64,000 bases of DNA, taken from assembly GCA_023475345.1 (NCBI GenBank), contig JAMCWD010000033.1, positions 1 to 64,000 on the forward strand, in the 5' to 3' direction. Shown one piece after another: positions 35,678 to 43,966 of this stretch (position 1 is the stretch's first letter; every line of letters begins with the position of its first letter). A model generated the notes under the pieces. The model was not told the DNA's origin. It ran no database searches and saw nothing but the letters and a program-made list of their open reading frames with translations. Position numbers and translations under genes: made by a program. The stretch is from Chloroflexota bacterium (lineage in GTDB: Bacteria; Vulcanimicrobiota; JAMCWD01).

Positions 35678-36640
35678 TCAATGCTTTTCTATCCAGGAAA
35701 GGGCAAGAGCCGCGCCTCCCATAACGCCTGCGTTTTCAGCAAGTCCGGCATGTTTTATTTCGGTGAAATCGGGCGGGACCATGCGCGCCCGGAACCTTAC
35801 TTCGTTTAAAAGAGCAGGCAGGAAAAGGTCCAGGGCGTTGGCCACCCGTCCGCCTATCAATATGCGGTCAGGGTTTAAAACAGTTATCAGGTTTGCAATG
35901 CCGATGCCGAGGTAGCGCCCGGTCTCCTCCCATATTTTTATAGCCAGCGGATCGCCTGCAGCCGCCGCCCGTTGTATTGTTCCGGCGGTGACTTCCTCGA
36001 TGCCGTCCAATCCGGGGGCAAGCTCTCCCTCGCCGCGCTCTAAGGCTTCGCGGTACCTGCGGGCTATATTCGGCCCGGAACAAAGCGCTTCCAGGCATCC
36101 CCTGTTCCCGCAGTTGCAGAGGTATCCGTCGGGCACGATGGTCATGTGGCCGATTTCCCCCGCGCTTTCAATCGCGCCGAGCACAAGCCTGCCTTCGTTG
36201 ACTATACCGCCGCCGATGCCGGTGCCTATCGCCATCAATATAAAATTATCCACGTCTTTCCCCAGGCCGAACATCTGCTCCCCCAGCGTAGCCACCGTAA
36301 CATCGTTCATGACATGGCACGGGATATTGAATTTTTCTTCCAGCTTCGGCCCCACCGGCACGTTATGCCACTGGAGGTTGGGCGAAAAATGGCAGATCCC
36401 CGTCCTGCTGTCGATACGGCCCGGCAGGCCCATCCCTATTGATGAAACCCTGCCCGGGGAATTCTTTATAACTTTTTCTATTACGGGGAAAATAGATTTT
36501 TCAAAAACCTCATCGGCACAATGGGATAAATCCACCGGCAATTCGTACTGGTAATATATATTGCCTTCCCGGTCAACAACCACCGCTGCTGCGTGTGTGC
36601 CTCCCAGGTCTGCGCCGATAACGAATGTTTTTTCAGCCAT
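35678..36640 (-). CDS. ROK-family sugar kinase (probable glucokinase)
   Basis: A 320-aa kinase of the ROK family. The ATP-binding motif is IGADLGGTHAAAVVVD at the N-terminus, the substrate region reads AIGTGIGGGIV, and the zinc site is complete: GHMTIVPDGYLCNCGNRGCLEAL with the CxCGxxGC cysteines. It most likely phosphorylates glucose to glucose-6-phosphate with ATP. The ATG at 36640 is used because AAGGAG lies about eight bases upstream; a TTG two codons earlier would be too close. It follows the sugar-phosphate isomerase gene directly, which suits a glycolytic entry role. Confidence 0.92.
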   Translation of the reverse strand: MAEKTFVIGADLGGTHAAAVVVDREGNIYYQYELPVDLSHCADEVFEKSIFPVIEKVIKNSPGRVSSIGMGLPGRIDSRTGICHFSPNLQWHNVPVGPKLEEKFNIPCHVMNDVTVATLGEQMFGLGKDVDNFILMAIGTGIGGGIVNEGRLVLGAIESAGEIGHMTIVPDGYLCNCGNRGCLEALCSGPNIARRYREALERGEGELAPGLDGIEEVTAGTIQRAAAAGDPLAIKIWEETGRYLGIGIANLITVLNPDRILIGGRVANALDLFLPALLNEVRFRARMVPPDFTEIKHAGLAENAGVMGGAALALSWIEKH

Positions 36641-36642
36641 CC

Positions 36643-37722
36643 TCAATTCTCCTTACAACAAGTGCTGTTTATGGGATGCCTGGCAAGCTCTTTTTTGAAA
36701 TCTTCTATCAGCCGGACAGGCAGCGGGTCGATGCCGCCAAGTATCGCCATGTAAACGCTGGTGAGATCGCCGAGGTAAATCAGCGAAAATAACCGGGAGA
36801 GCAGGCTGTTGCCTTCCCCTTCGAATTCAAGCGCTCCTGTCTTTTCCTCCAGGATTTTCCTCAGGATGTCCGACCTCAACGCGTTCCGGGGATGCTCCGC
36901 GCCCCTGAGGAGCACCGGGGCGAATTTGCGATAGTCTGTATCGGGATGCGCCCAGCCCATTATCTCGTTATGGTTCATTTCAGGCAGCGTGTGGCTGAAT
37001 GCATGGAGCCTTGCGTTTTCGTTTATCTGGCATTTCCACCTGTACGCCACCGCCCCCTGCGGCCCCGCGCCGTATATGACGGGGATCCTGCCCCATAAAT
37101 TCTCCGCCGTCTTCTTGGGGAGGTTCACGTCAACGGGCCTGTCAGGCGACCATTCATCAGACAGTTCATCCAGGATTTTGCATGTTTCTTCAATATCGGC
37201 GGAAATATCCGGCAGGATTCCCATGCCCGAAAGAAGCAGCGCCGGCGGGAAAAAAGTATATGCGATAGCCGCTCGAGGTGCAAGTCCTCCCGGCAGTATC
37301 AAATGGGGATGGCCTGTTTTTTTTGCTTCTTCGGCAAGTATCCCTCCCGAAGAAAATGTTACCATTGCCGCGCCTCTATCCCTTGCCTGCCTGTACGAGG
37401 AAAGCGACTCCTCGGTATTGCCGGAATAACTCACCGTAAGAACAAGCGATCCCTCCCCTACAAATGCAGGGACTTCGTAATCCCTCACCACCGTCAGGGG
37501 CACGCGGGCGCTGTTTTTGAAACACGATGAAAGAAGCTCTCCGCCTATGGCCGAGCCTCCCATGCCCAGCATCACTATAGACCTGAATTCTTCAGGCTCT
37601 ACCTCCAGTGATCTCCCCAGTTTCACAGCCTCCCTTACCTGGCCCGGAAGGCCGTGAGTACAACGAAGGAACCCTGTCGGATCTATGCGGCTGAGTTCTT
37701 TAGGGTCGTCAAGCATGTTCAT
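36643..37722 (-). CDS. Bifunctional phosphoglucose/phosphomannose isomerase
   Basis: A 359-aa SIS-domain isomerase of the archaeal-type PGI/PMI family. Motifs: VMLGMGGSAIGGELLSS, VLTVSYSGNTEESLSSY, GGLAPRAAIAYTFFP, and the conserved LPEMNHNEIMGW with the catalytic Glu/His region. It interconverts glucose-6-phosphate or mannose-6-phosphate and fructose-6-phosphate. AAGGAG sits six bases before the ATG at 37722. It is followed by the ROK kinase, giving a two-step path from glucose to fructose-6-phosphate. The C-terminal CC pair is unusual but not known to matter. Confidence 0.92.
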   Translation of the reverse strand: MNMLDDPKELSRIDPTGFLRCTHGLPGQVREAVKLGRSLEVEPEEFRSIVMLGMGGSAIGGELLSSCFKNSARVPLTVVRDYEVPAFVGEGSLVLTVSYSGNTEESLSSYRQARDRGAAMVTFSSGGILAEEAKKTGHPHLILPGGLAPRAAIAYTFFPPALLLSGMGILPDISADIEETCKILDELSDEWSPDRPVDVNLPKKTAENLWGRIPVIYGAGPQGAVAYRWKCQINENARLHAFSHTLPEMNHNEIMGWAHPDTDYRKFAPVLLRGAEHPRNALRSDILRKILEEKTGALEFEGEGNSLLSRLFSLIYLGDLTSVYMAILGGIDPLPVRLIEDFKKELARHPINSTCCKEN

Positions 37723-37839
37723 GTTTTTCTCCTTAAAGGTATAAAGTTTTATTCGTCATGTTTTCTCAAGCCCCTACCGGGGAGGGGATTTTATAAATGG
37801 AATAGAATACTCTTTTAACATGATTTTGGAGGAACCCAG

Positions 37840-39012
37840 GTGTCAGAGGTAGTTCTAAAAAGCATAAACAAGGTATTCAAAGGCACCCAGCCTTTGAAGA
37901 GAAAATGGTGGGAGATATGGAGGCCCCTTTCAAAGCCTGTGGATGTCCACGTGGTCAAGGACGTCGGCCTGGATATCAAGGACGGGGAGTTCCTTGTCCT
38001 CGTGGGGCCGTCGGGTTGTGGCAAGACTACCACGCTCAGGATGATCGCAGGTCTTGAAGACATAACATCGGGAGAGATCGTTATCGATGAGAAGGTGGTC
38101 AACGACGTATCCCCCAAGGATCGCGACATAGCGATGGTTTTCCAGAATTACGCGTTGTATCCGCACATGAACGTTTATGATAACATGGCGTTCGGGCTGA
38201 GGCTCCGCAAATTTTCAACGGATGAGATCGAATCAAGGGTACAGGAAGCCTCGACGCTTCTGGGGATCCAGAACCTGCTTAACAGGAAACCCAAGGAGCT
38301 TTCAGGCGGCCAGAAGCAGAGGGTGGCAATGGGCAGGGCCATAGTCCGCAGGCCCAAAGTTTTTCTCATGGACGAGCCTCTGAGCAACCTGGACGCAAAG
38401 CTGCGGGTCCAGATGCGGGCCGAGCTTCAGAAGCTCCACAGAAGCCTCGGGGTTACCACTATTTATGTAACTCATGACCAGACCGAGGCCATGACCCTGG
38501 GAGACAGGCTCGTGCTTATGAAAGACGGCGTTATCCAGCAGATAGGGCCGCCGCTGAAATTATACCAGGACCCAGCCAACCAGTTTGTTGCAGGGTTTAT
38601 CGGAAGCCCCTCGATGAATTTTGTCCCCTGTAAAGTTAAAAAAACCGACGAGGATATTTTCCTGGAATCGTCTGGCTTTACAATCAGGCTGCCGGAAGGC
38701 AAAAAAGAAAAGCTCGGTCCGTTTATCGACAGGGAAGTGGTTATCGGCATAAGGCCCGAGGATTTATATGACCGGATGTTCGCCCATGACTATACGCCTG
38801 AAAATATTTTCACGGCGAAAGTTGATGTCGTCGAGCCGATGGGGAGCGAGATTTACATTTACCTGTCATCGGGAAAAGATACGCTGATAGCCAGGATGTC
38901 CGCGAATACAAGGGCGAAAGTAGGAGACAACATCGAGGCCGTTATCGATATAAACAAGATCCATGTTTTTAATCCCGTTACCGAAGAGAACCTTTTTCAT
39001 ACCGGCGGGTGA
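37840..39012 (+). CDS. MalK/UgpC-type ABC transporter ATPase
   Basis: A 390-aa ATPase of the CUT1 sugar-importer class. Walker A GPSGCGKTTT, Q-loop FQNYALYPHM, signature LSGGQKQRVAMGRAIVR, Walker B VFLMDEPLSNLD and H-loop YVTHDQTEAM are all present. The C-terminal regulatory TOBE/OB domain (residues 240-390) is present too. A 13-residue insert before Walker A (LKRKWWEIWRPLS) is unusual. The start is GTG with GGAGG seven bases upstream. No permease or binding-protein gene is nearby, so it is an orphan that may serve several importers. It ends before a strong terminator. Confidence 0.92.
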   Translation: MSEVVLKSINKVFKGTQPLKRKWWEIWRPLSKPVDVHVVKDVGLDIKDGEFLVLVGPSGCGKTTTLRMIAGLEDITSGEIVIDEKVVNDVSPKDRDIAMVFQNYALYPHMNVYDNMAFGLRLRKFSTDEIESRVQEASTLLGIQNLLNRKPKELSGGQKQRVAMGRAIVRRPKVFLMDEPLSNLDAKLRVQMRAELQKLHRSLGVTTIYVTHDQTEAMTLGDRLVLMKDGVIQQIGPPLKLYQDPANQFVAGFIGSPSMNFVPCKVKKTDEDIFLESSGFTIRLPEGKKEKLGPFIDREVVIGIRPEDLYDRMFAHDYTPENIFTAKVDVVEPMGSEIYIYLSSGKDTLIARMSANTRAKVGDNIEAVIDINKIHVFNPVTEENLFHTGG

Positions 39013-39049
39013 AATAAAGTTTTAAGCGTAATATCAAATTTCGGGCATT

Positions 39050-39081
39050 AAAAAAGGCCGGTGGTTAAGCCGGCCTTTTTT
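39050..39081. terminator. Bidirectional intrinsic terminator
   Basis: A GGCCGG / CCGGCC stem with an eight-base loop is flanked by six A on the left and six T on the right, so it can stop transcription from both sides: the MalK-type gene (plus) and the convergent MFS gene (minus). Confidence 0.92.
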
Positions 39082-39112
39082 GTTTCATTTAATCGGTTGA
39101 TCTTCGGTTGAT

Positions 39113-41065
39113 CTATAGAGAAGTGAACAGGATAAATGCGCCGTAAGCCGTCGCTATGATGCTTGCGATTATGGTGAATACCCCCATCTTCATGGCAGGC
39201 CCGTAGAGTTCCAGGTACTGCTTTCCGATATTCTTCTCGTCGATCAGTTTCTTCGCTCCATTTGCGCGGTTAACGGCCAGGATGCCTATAAGTATGCCCA
39301 GGAACGCCATGATCATGACGGCAATCACCTTGTTGTCAAGGAATGACATGAGTACGTTCACGAATCCCTGGCTTTGCCATAAACCTATATCTTTTAACAT
39401 CCCCAGCATTTTTGAAATGACTATAACCAGCGGGAACAGAACCATCAACAGGCTGAATATGCCGGTGTTGAAGGCTTCTTTGGATTTGAGAGCGATGGCT
39501 TTGAAGGCGCCCATATCCACGCCGCAGGAATCGCAATTGACTTTATCAGCCTGGCTCTGGACACCGCAGTCAGGGCAGAGAACGAACTCTTCAACCGCGC
39601 CGCCTTTCTTCTTGGGGAGAGCATTCCAGCGAGTAGCCATCAGGATGCCTCCGATCAGGGCAAACGGGATTATTGTCCATGCCCACGCATCCCAGCTATA
39701 TTTATCAAGTACCCAGCCCATAAGCGAGCCGGTTACTATCCCGCCTGCAAGGTATTGTATGCCGTCCAGGAGCCCGGCGGCTGTAGCCGCGGCTTTTCTC
39801 CCGCCGAAGTCCATGCTTGCAGTCCCTGCAAGGAGGCCGTGGCATCCGTTAAGGAAGAAGTAGAGGATCATCAATATTATCGCGGCTGTCCATGGGCCCG
39901 GCTTTGCAAGGCCGAAAACAAGCAGCAATACGGCCATGAAAAAATATGCTATGGCTGTTACCGGGCCGCGTCTGGACTGAAAGTAACGATCGGAAATATT
40001 GCCCATAACGAACGAGCCGAAGATCCCTATCATGACCTGTCCTGCAAAAGCCACAAGAAACACCATCGAATCAGATGCCACATGATGGACATCCATGAAA
40101 TAGCTGGGCGCCCATTGCTCGATAGTATGGCGCACTACTCCGGTGCACAACATGGCTCCAGCAATTATCCACAATGTCGGGTTTTGCCATATTATTTTCA
40201 ATATGGTTGAATATGAAGGCTTTTCCTCTGCATCCGTCTCGGCTACAAGCACATCGTCCTGCCTTGCGTATCCCAGTTCCTCCGGCGTATCCTTTACCAC
40301 CATAATTACATATATGAGCATTGCCGCAAGCACTATTGTCGGTATGATATGTACCCACTGCCATGAGCTTGCCGCCAGTATGACTCCGCCAACGGGAATG
40401 GCAAGAATTCTTCCGAACTGGATCATCGCGCCGAACAATCCTGCGAATATCCCGCGCTCTGAAATGTGAAACCATGCCGCATTAACCTTGACTACCGATA
40501 ATGCGCCGTATGACTGGAAGTACATGTTGATACACCAGATCACAATAAAATATGTAAGAAGCGGCAGCCAGGGAACATCATACCAGTTGATCGCCTGGAG
40601 CACCCAGGGATTATATGTAAGATGGAAAAGGCTGCAGAAAAGCCCGGCAATCCCGTTGACAATGCCTGTAAACAAACCGGTCAGCCAGTTGACTACCCCG
40701 AGAGCATTGGCCAGCCAGGGCGATTTTTCCCAGTTAAATATCTTGAAAATTTGACCCGCTGCAAACAGAAGGTTTAAAAGGAGCGCTCCGAAACCCCCTA
40801 TGAGTATGGCCTTTTTGCCGCCTATCCTATCGGCAAGAGGCCCGTTAAACAGCACGCTTAAGCCATAAACTATAAGCGAAGCGGATATGATCCAGCCGAA
40901 CTGCTCCTTGTTCCAGTTGAATGCATCACGCAATGCCGGGTTAGTTACGGTAATGTTGTACCTGCTCATATAAAACGCCGCGTACATCAGCCCCAGCGGA
41001 AGCCAATTGTTTACGCGGCGCATCTCGAATTGGTATTCCTTGCTTTTTTCGCTTGAATGCACCAT
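39113..41065 (-). CDS. Organophosphate:phosphate-antiporter-family MFS protein with zinc-ribbon and extra helices
   Basis: A 650-aa membrane protein. Residues about 15-480 are a 12-helix major facilitator of the GlpT/UhpT type (AAFYMSRYNITVTNPALRD, GPLADRIGGKKAILIGG, then MDFGGRKAAATAAGLLDG). Two extra segments lie between helices 2 and 4. After the transporter comes a cytoplasmic zinc ribbon (C497PDC500 and C511DSC514), then three more hydrophobic segments to the end, a very unusual tail. Relatives exchange phosphate for glycerol-3-phosphate or hexose phosphates. The zinc ribbon may bind a partner or sense metal. It is divergent from a shorter homologue (41205-42521), and the two share about 140 bases of promoter region. 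Confidence 0.88.
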   Translation of the reverse strand: MVHSSEKSKEYQFEMRRVNNWLPLGLMYAAFYMSRYNITVTNPALRDAFNWNKEQFGWIISASLIVYGLSVLFNGPLADRIGGKKAILIGGFGALLLNLLFAAGQIFKIFNWEKSPWLANALGVVNWLTGLFTGIVNGIAGLFCSLFHLTYNPWVLQAINWYDVPWLPLLTYFIVIWCINMYFQSYGALSVVKVNAAWFHISERGIFAGLFGAMIQFGRILAIPVGGVILAASSWQWVHIIPTIVLAAMLIYVIMVVKDTPEELGYARQDDVLVAETDAEEKPSYSTILKIIWQNPTLWIIAGAMLCTGVVRHTIEQWAPSYFMDVHHVASDSMVFLVAFAGQVMIGIFGSFVMGNISDRYFQSRRGPVTAIAYFFMAVLLLVFGLAKPGPWTAAIILMILYFFLNGCHGLLAGTASMDFGGRKAAATAAGLLDGIQYLAGGIVTGSLMGWVLDKYSWDAWAWTIIPFALIGGILMATRWNALPKKKGGAVEEFVLCPDCGVQSQADKVNCDSCGVDMGAFKAIALKSKEAFNTGIFSLLMVLFPLVIVISKMLGMLKDIGLWQSQGFVNVLMSFLDNKVIAVMIMAFLGILIGILAVNRANGAKKLIDEKNIGKQYLELYGPAMKMGVFTIIASIIATAYGAFILFTSL

Positions 41066-41204
41066 GTCTGCTCCTTTCGTAAATACAATTTCAGGGAATT
41101 TCTGGAAATCGGCGGCAATTCCTCCTTAATTAAAACTTACAGGGAAATAGCCGCCCTCTCTTGAAATCCTACGAATTCATAGAGATATAAGAGGCTATTC
41201 CAGG

Positions 41205-42521
41205 ATGGACAGACATAAATACAACAATGATTTCATCAGGCGCAGGTGGTTCAACATAATCCTCCTGGGGGGGTTGTATTCTTCATATTACATGATCCGG
41301 TACAACTTCCCGCTTGCGAACAAGGCTCTCTGTAATGTATTTGGCTGGTCGATGGAAGATATCGGCTGGGTCATTACCGGGTTTTTCTGGGTGTATGCTC
41401 TTGGACAGCTTGTAAACGGCACGATAGCCGACAACCTGGGGGGCAGGAAGACTATACTCCTGGGCGCTTTTGCCAGCGTTGCTTTGAATATCCTCATCGG
41501 CTCGGCCCAGATTTTAAATATAATATCGGGGAAGCTGGGAATTTTCATCAATACGATGACTATAGTAGGCGCCTTCTGGATCCTGAACGGTTACTTCCAG
41601 GCATTCGGGGCATCGGCGATGGTGAAAATAAATACAAACTGGTTCGCCCGCGATGAAAGAGGCCGGTATAACGGGGTATTCGTTTTCATAATCCAGCTCG
41701 GCAGGTCTTTGATTATACTTGCCGGAGGGTATCTCCTGGCGGTCTCGTGGAACATGATCTTCATAGTGCCCGCCCTGGTAACCCTGGGAGTCGCCGTTGC
41801 CTGCCTTATCGGTCTCAGGAACAATCCCGAAGATATCGGCTTCCCGCCTGTCGAGGAAAAGCTGGAGGAAGATAAAACTCCTTTTGCCGAAACTTTGAAG
41901 GCTGTCTTCGGCAGCCCGGTGATATGGGCCTTCGCCCTTGCATATTTCACGACAGGTATCGTGCGCCACGGTCTGGAGCAATGGTTCCCGCGGTTTTTCC
42001 AGGACGTCCATGGCATGGATTTCAGAGATATGGGTTTCTGGCTCATAGGGATAAGCATCCCGGCGGCGATGGTGCTGGGCGCTTATTTTTCGGGATACAT
42101 GTCCGACCTGCTCTTCAAAACAAGGCGCGGCCCCGCAATAGGGGTGATGTACCTGGGCCAGATCATAACGCTTGTACTTTTCTTCTTTACCGGCGGCAAA
42201 AGCTCGGCCCTTTACGACGGCCTGCTCCTTGCCCTGCTGTCGTTTTTCATGTCCGGCCCCCATTCCCTGCTCGGCGCCGTCGTTGCAATGGATTTCGGCG
42301 GGAGAAAAGGGGCAGGCTCCGCCGCAGGTTTGATAGACTGCTTCCAGTACCTGGGCGCGGGCTTTTCAGGATTCTTCCTGGGCGGTGTCCTCGACCGCTT
42401 CGGGTGGGATTACTGGGCGGTTTTCCTTGCCGCCGCTTCGCTGGCAGGCTTTATTTTCATGCTGGCGTTATGGAACGCCATGCCGGAGAAACCGGCAAAA
42501 GATGCGGCCGGAGAATCTTGA
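41205..42521 (+). CDS. Organophosphate:phosphate-antiporter-family MFS protein
   Basis: A 438-aa, 12-helix transporter of normal length for the GlpT/UhpT class. Family motifs: GGLYSSYYMIRYNFPLANKA in the first helix, GTIADNLGGRKTILLGAF, and MDFGGRKGAGSAAGLIDC in the second half. It is a paralogue of the divergent 650-aa protein but lacks the extra loop helices, zinc ribbon and tail. Substrate probably a phosphorylated organic compound; no metabolic neighbour tells which. It ends before a hairpin and converges with the saccharopine gene. Confidence 0.9.
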   Translation: MDRHKYNNDFIRRRWFNIILLGGLYSSYYMIRYNFPLANKALCNVFGWSMEDIGWVITGFFWVYALGQLVNGTIADNLGGRKTILLGAFASVALNILIGSAQILNIISGKLGIFINTMTIVGAFWILNGYFQAFGASAMVKINTNWFARDERGRYNGVFVFIIQLGRSLIILAGGYLLAVSWNMIFIVPALVTLGVAVACLIGLRNNPEDIGFPPVEEKLEEDKTPFAETLKAVFGSPVIWAFALAYFTTGIVRHGLEQWFPRFFQDVHGMDFRDMGFWLIGISIPAAMVLGAYFSGYMSDLLFKTRRGPAIGVMYLGQIITLVLFFFTGGKSSALYDGLLLALLSFFMSGPHSLLGAVVAMDFGGRKGAGSAAGLIDCFQYLGAGFSGFFLGGVLDRFGWDYWAVFLAAASLAGFIFMLALWNAMPEKPAKDAAGES

Positions 42522-42525
42522 AGAG

Positions 42526-42564
42526 ATAAAAAAACTCCAGCGCATGACCTTATGCGCTGGAGTT
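42526..42564 (-). terminator. Intrinsic terminator after the saccharopine genes
   Basis: A perfect 13-bp stem (AACTCCAGCGCAT / ATGCGCTGGAGTT) with a six-base loop; on the minus strand it runs into TTTTTTT. It lies 35 bases after the stop at 42599 and closes the lysine operon. On the plus strand it lacks a T-run. Confidence 0.88.
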
Positions 42565-42598
42565 CAGGATTGACTTAAACCGCCCCGGGTTTAAACCC

Positions 42599-43942
42599 TT
42601 ATGCTACTACCTCTTTCACCTTCTCGGTAAAGTGGACGCCGTGCTTTTCGACAAGCTCTTTCAGGACGGGGTTATATATTTCCGGTATAACCGGGATAAT
42701 AACGCCGGAGCCTTTCAGCAGGCCCTGGAGTATCATCCGGGTGGCTATTGCGGCGGGGAGACCCACGGTGCGCGCCATCGCGGTATCGCCGTGAGGTATG
42801 CCGTAATCTATGAAAAGGGATGTGATGTGCTCTTTCTTCCCGCCGGGATATTCGGCGTCGAACTCGTGCTGCATGATGATCATATCTCTTTCGCCCTTCC
42901 GGTAAAAAAGCTCTCTCAAAAGAAGATCGGCCAGAACGTCAAGAGGACTGCTTTTCTCGCATGTCAGCTTTTCTTCATCACTGAAAATGCCGATATGCTC
43001 AAGTTTCTTTATTACGGGATCATCGGGTTTTATGCCCAGCTTTTCCGCAATATGGGCCTTGACATCGCCTTCGGGATCGGCTCCTACCACGCCCGCCATG
43101 AATTCAAGATATGTCTTCCCGGACAGATCCAGTATCTCTTCCTTGCTCAGCAGACCCATCTCGGTTATCTTATCCCATGTACGGCACCAGTCGAGGTTCC
43201 TCAATGTCCCGCGGTACATCGTGTTTACCCCTTCGAGACCGTAAATATCGATGTAACCGAGAGAATCCCTGTTGGGATATGCTTCGAATTTCCCCAGACC
43301 TTCTACATCAAGGATATGATTATCTTCAAACAGCTTCCCTGTGGGGATATCGACGATTTTCCCATTCAAAAGATAGCGAGCGCTGTTCGTAGCTGCAAGA
43401 ACTACCCCCTTCGGGCTCCAGGAGAACTTGTAGCCGTAAGGGTTATCGTTGGCCTCCGGCGCGGGAAGCCCGCCGCAGTAAGATCTGAAAGCCGTTATTT
43501 TGCCGCCTTTTGACTTGACCCTGTCTATGACCTGCATCGCCGACATGTGGTCGATGCCAGGGTCAACACCTATCTCGTTCAGCAGCATAACGCCAGCCTC
43601 TTTTGCGGCCGCGTCCCTTTCCTTCATATCCTTGCTGACATAAGAAGTCGTAACTAAGTGCTTTTTATGCTTGATGCAAAGGTCCGCAACCTTGACATGA
43701 TAAGCATACGGGAGAAGGCTTATCGCCAGGTCGTGATCCGCAACAAGCTTTTCCAGCGGCTCTATGCCGTCATTGACGACATCCAGCTTGACCGCTTCTG
43801 CGTTCAAGTGATTCCCGACAAGGGCCTCGGCCTTCGACAGCGTCCTGCTTGCAATCGTCATGAAGAAATCGGGTTCATCAAGAAGATAGTTGACCAGTGG
43901 TCTTGTTACCAGTCCTGCTCCGAGCAAAAGAATGCGTTTCAT
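42599..43942 (-). CDS. Saccharopine dehydrogenase (glutamate-forming type)
   Basis: A 447-aa NAD(P)-dependent enzyme. The N-terminal Rossmann motif is ILLLGAGLVTRPLVNYLLD. Other family marks are HLVTTSYVSKDM, NEIGVDPGIDHMSAM, SYCGGLPAPEANDNPYGYKF and SYSPKG-like SWSPKGVVLAATNSA. The sequence matches the C-terminal half of the animal bifunctional enzyme AASS, and yeast Lys9: it cleaves saccharopine to aminoadipate semialdehyde and glutamate in lysine breakdown (or the reverse in synthesis). It lies 24 bases downstream of the gene for the partner half, so here the two activities are separate proteins in one operon. Confidence 0.9.
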   Translation of the reverse strand: MKRILLLGAGLVTRPLVNYLLDEPDFFMTIASRTLSKAEALVGNHLNAEAVKLDVVNDGIEPLEKLVADHDLAISLLPYAYHVKVADLCIKHKKHLVTTSYVSKDMKERDAAAKEAGVMLLNEIGVDPGIDHMSAMQVIDRVKSKGGKITAFRSYCGGLPAPEANDNPYGYKFSWSPKGVVLAATNSARYLLNGKIVDIPTGKLFEDNHILDVEGLGKFEAYPNRDSLGYIDIYGLEGVNTMYRGTLRNLDWCRTWDKITEMGLLSKEEILDLSGKTYLEFMAGVVGADPEGDVKAHIAEKLGIKPDDPVIKKLEHIGIFSDEEKLTCEKSSPLDVLADLLLRELFYRKGERDMIIMQHEFDAEYPGGKKEHITSLFIDYGIPHGDTAMARTVGLPAAIATRMILQGLLKGSGVIIPVIPEIYNPVLKELVEKHGVHFTEKVKEVVA

Positions 43943-43966
43943 ATTATTACTCCTCTTTTCTATTAT

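Noticed and set aside
37783-37799. CCCCT...AGGGG hairpin upstream of the MalK-type gene as a riboswitch
   Set aside because: It is a single short stem with no recognisable aptamer core.
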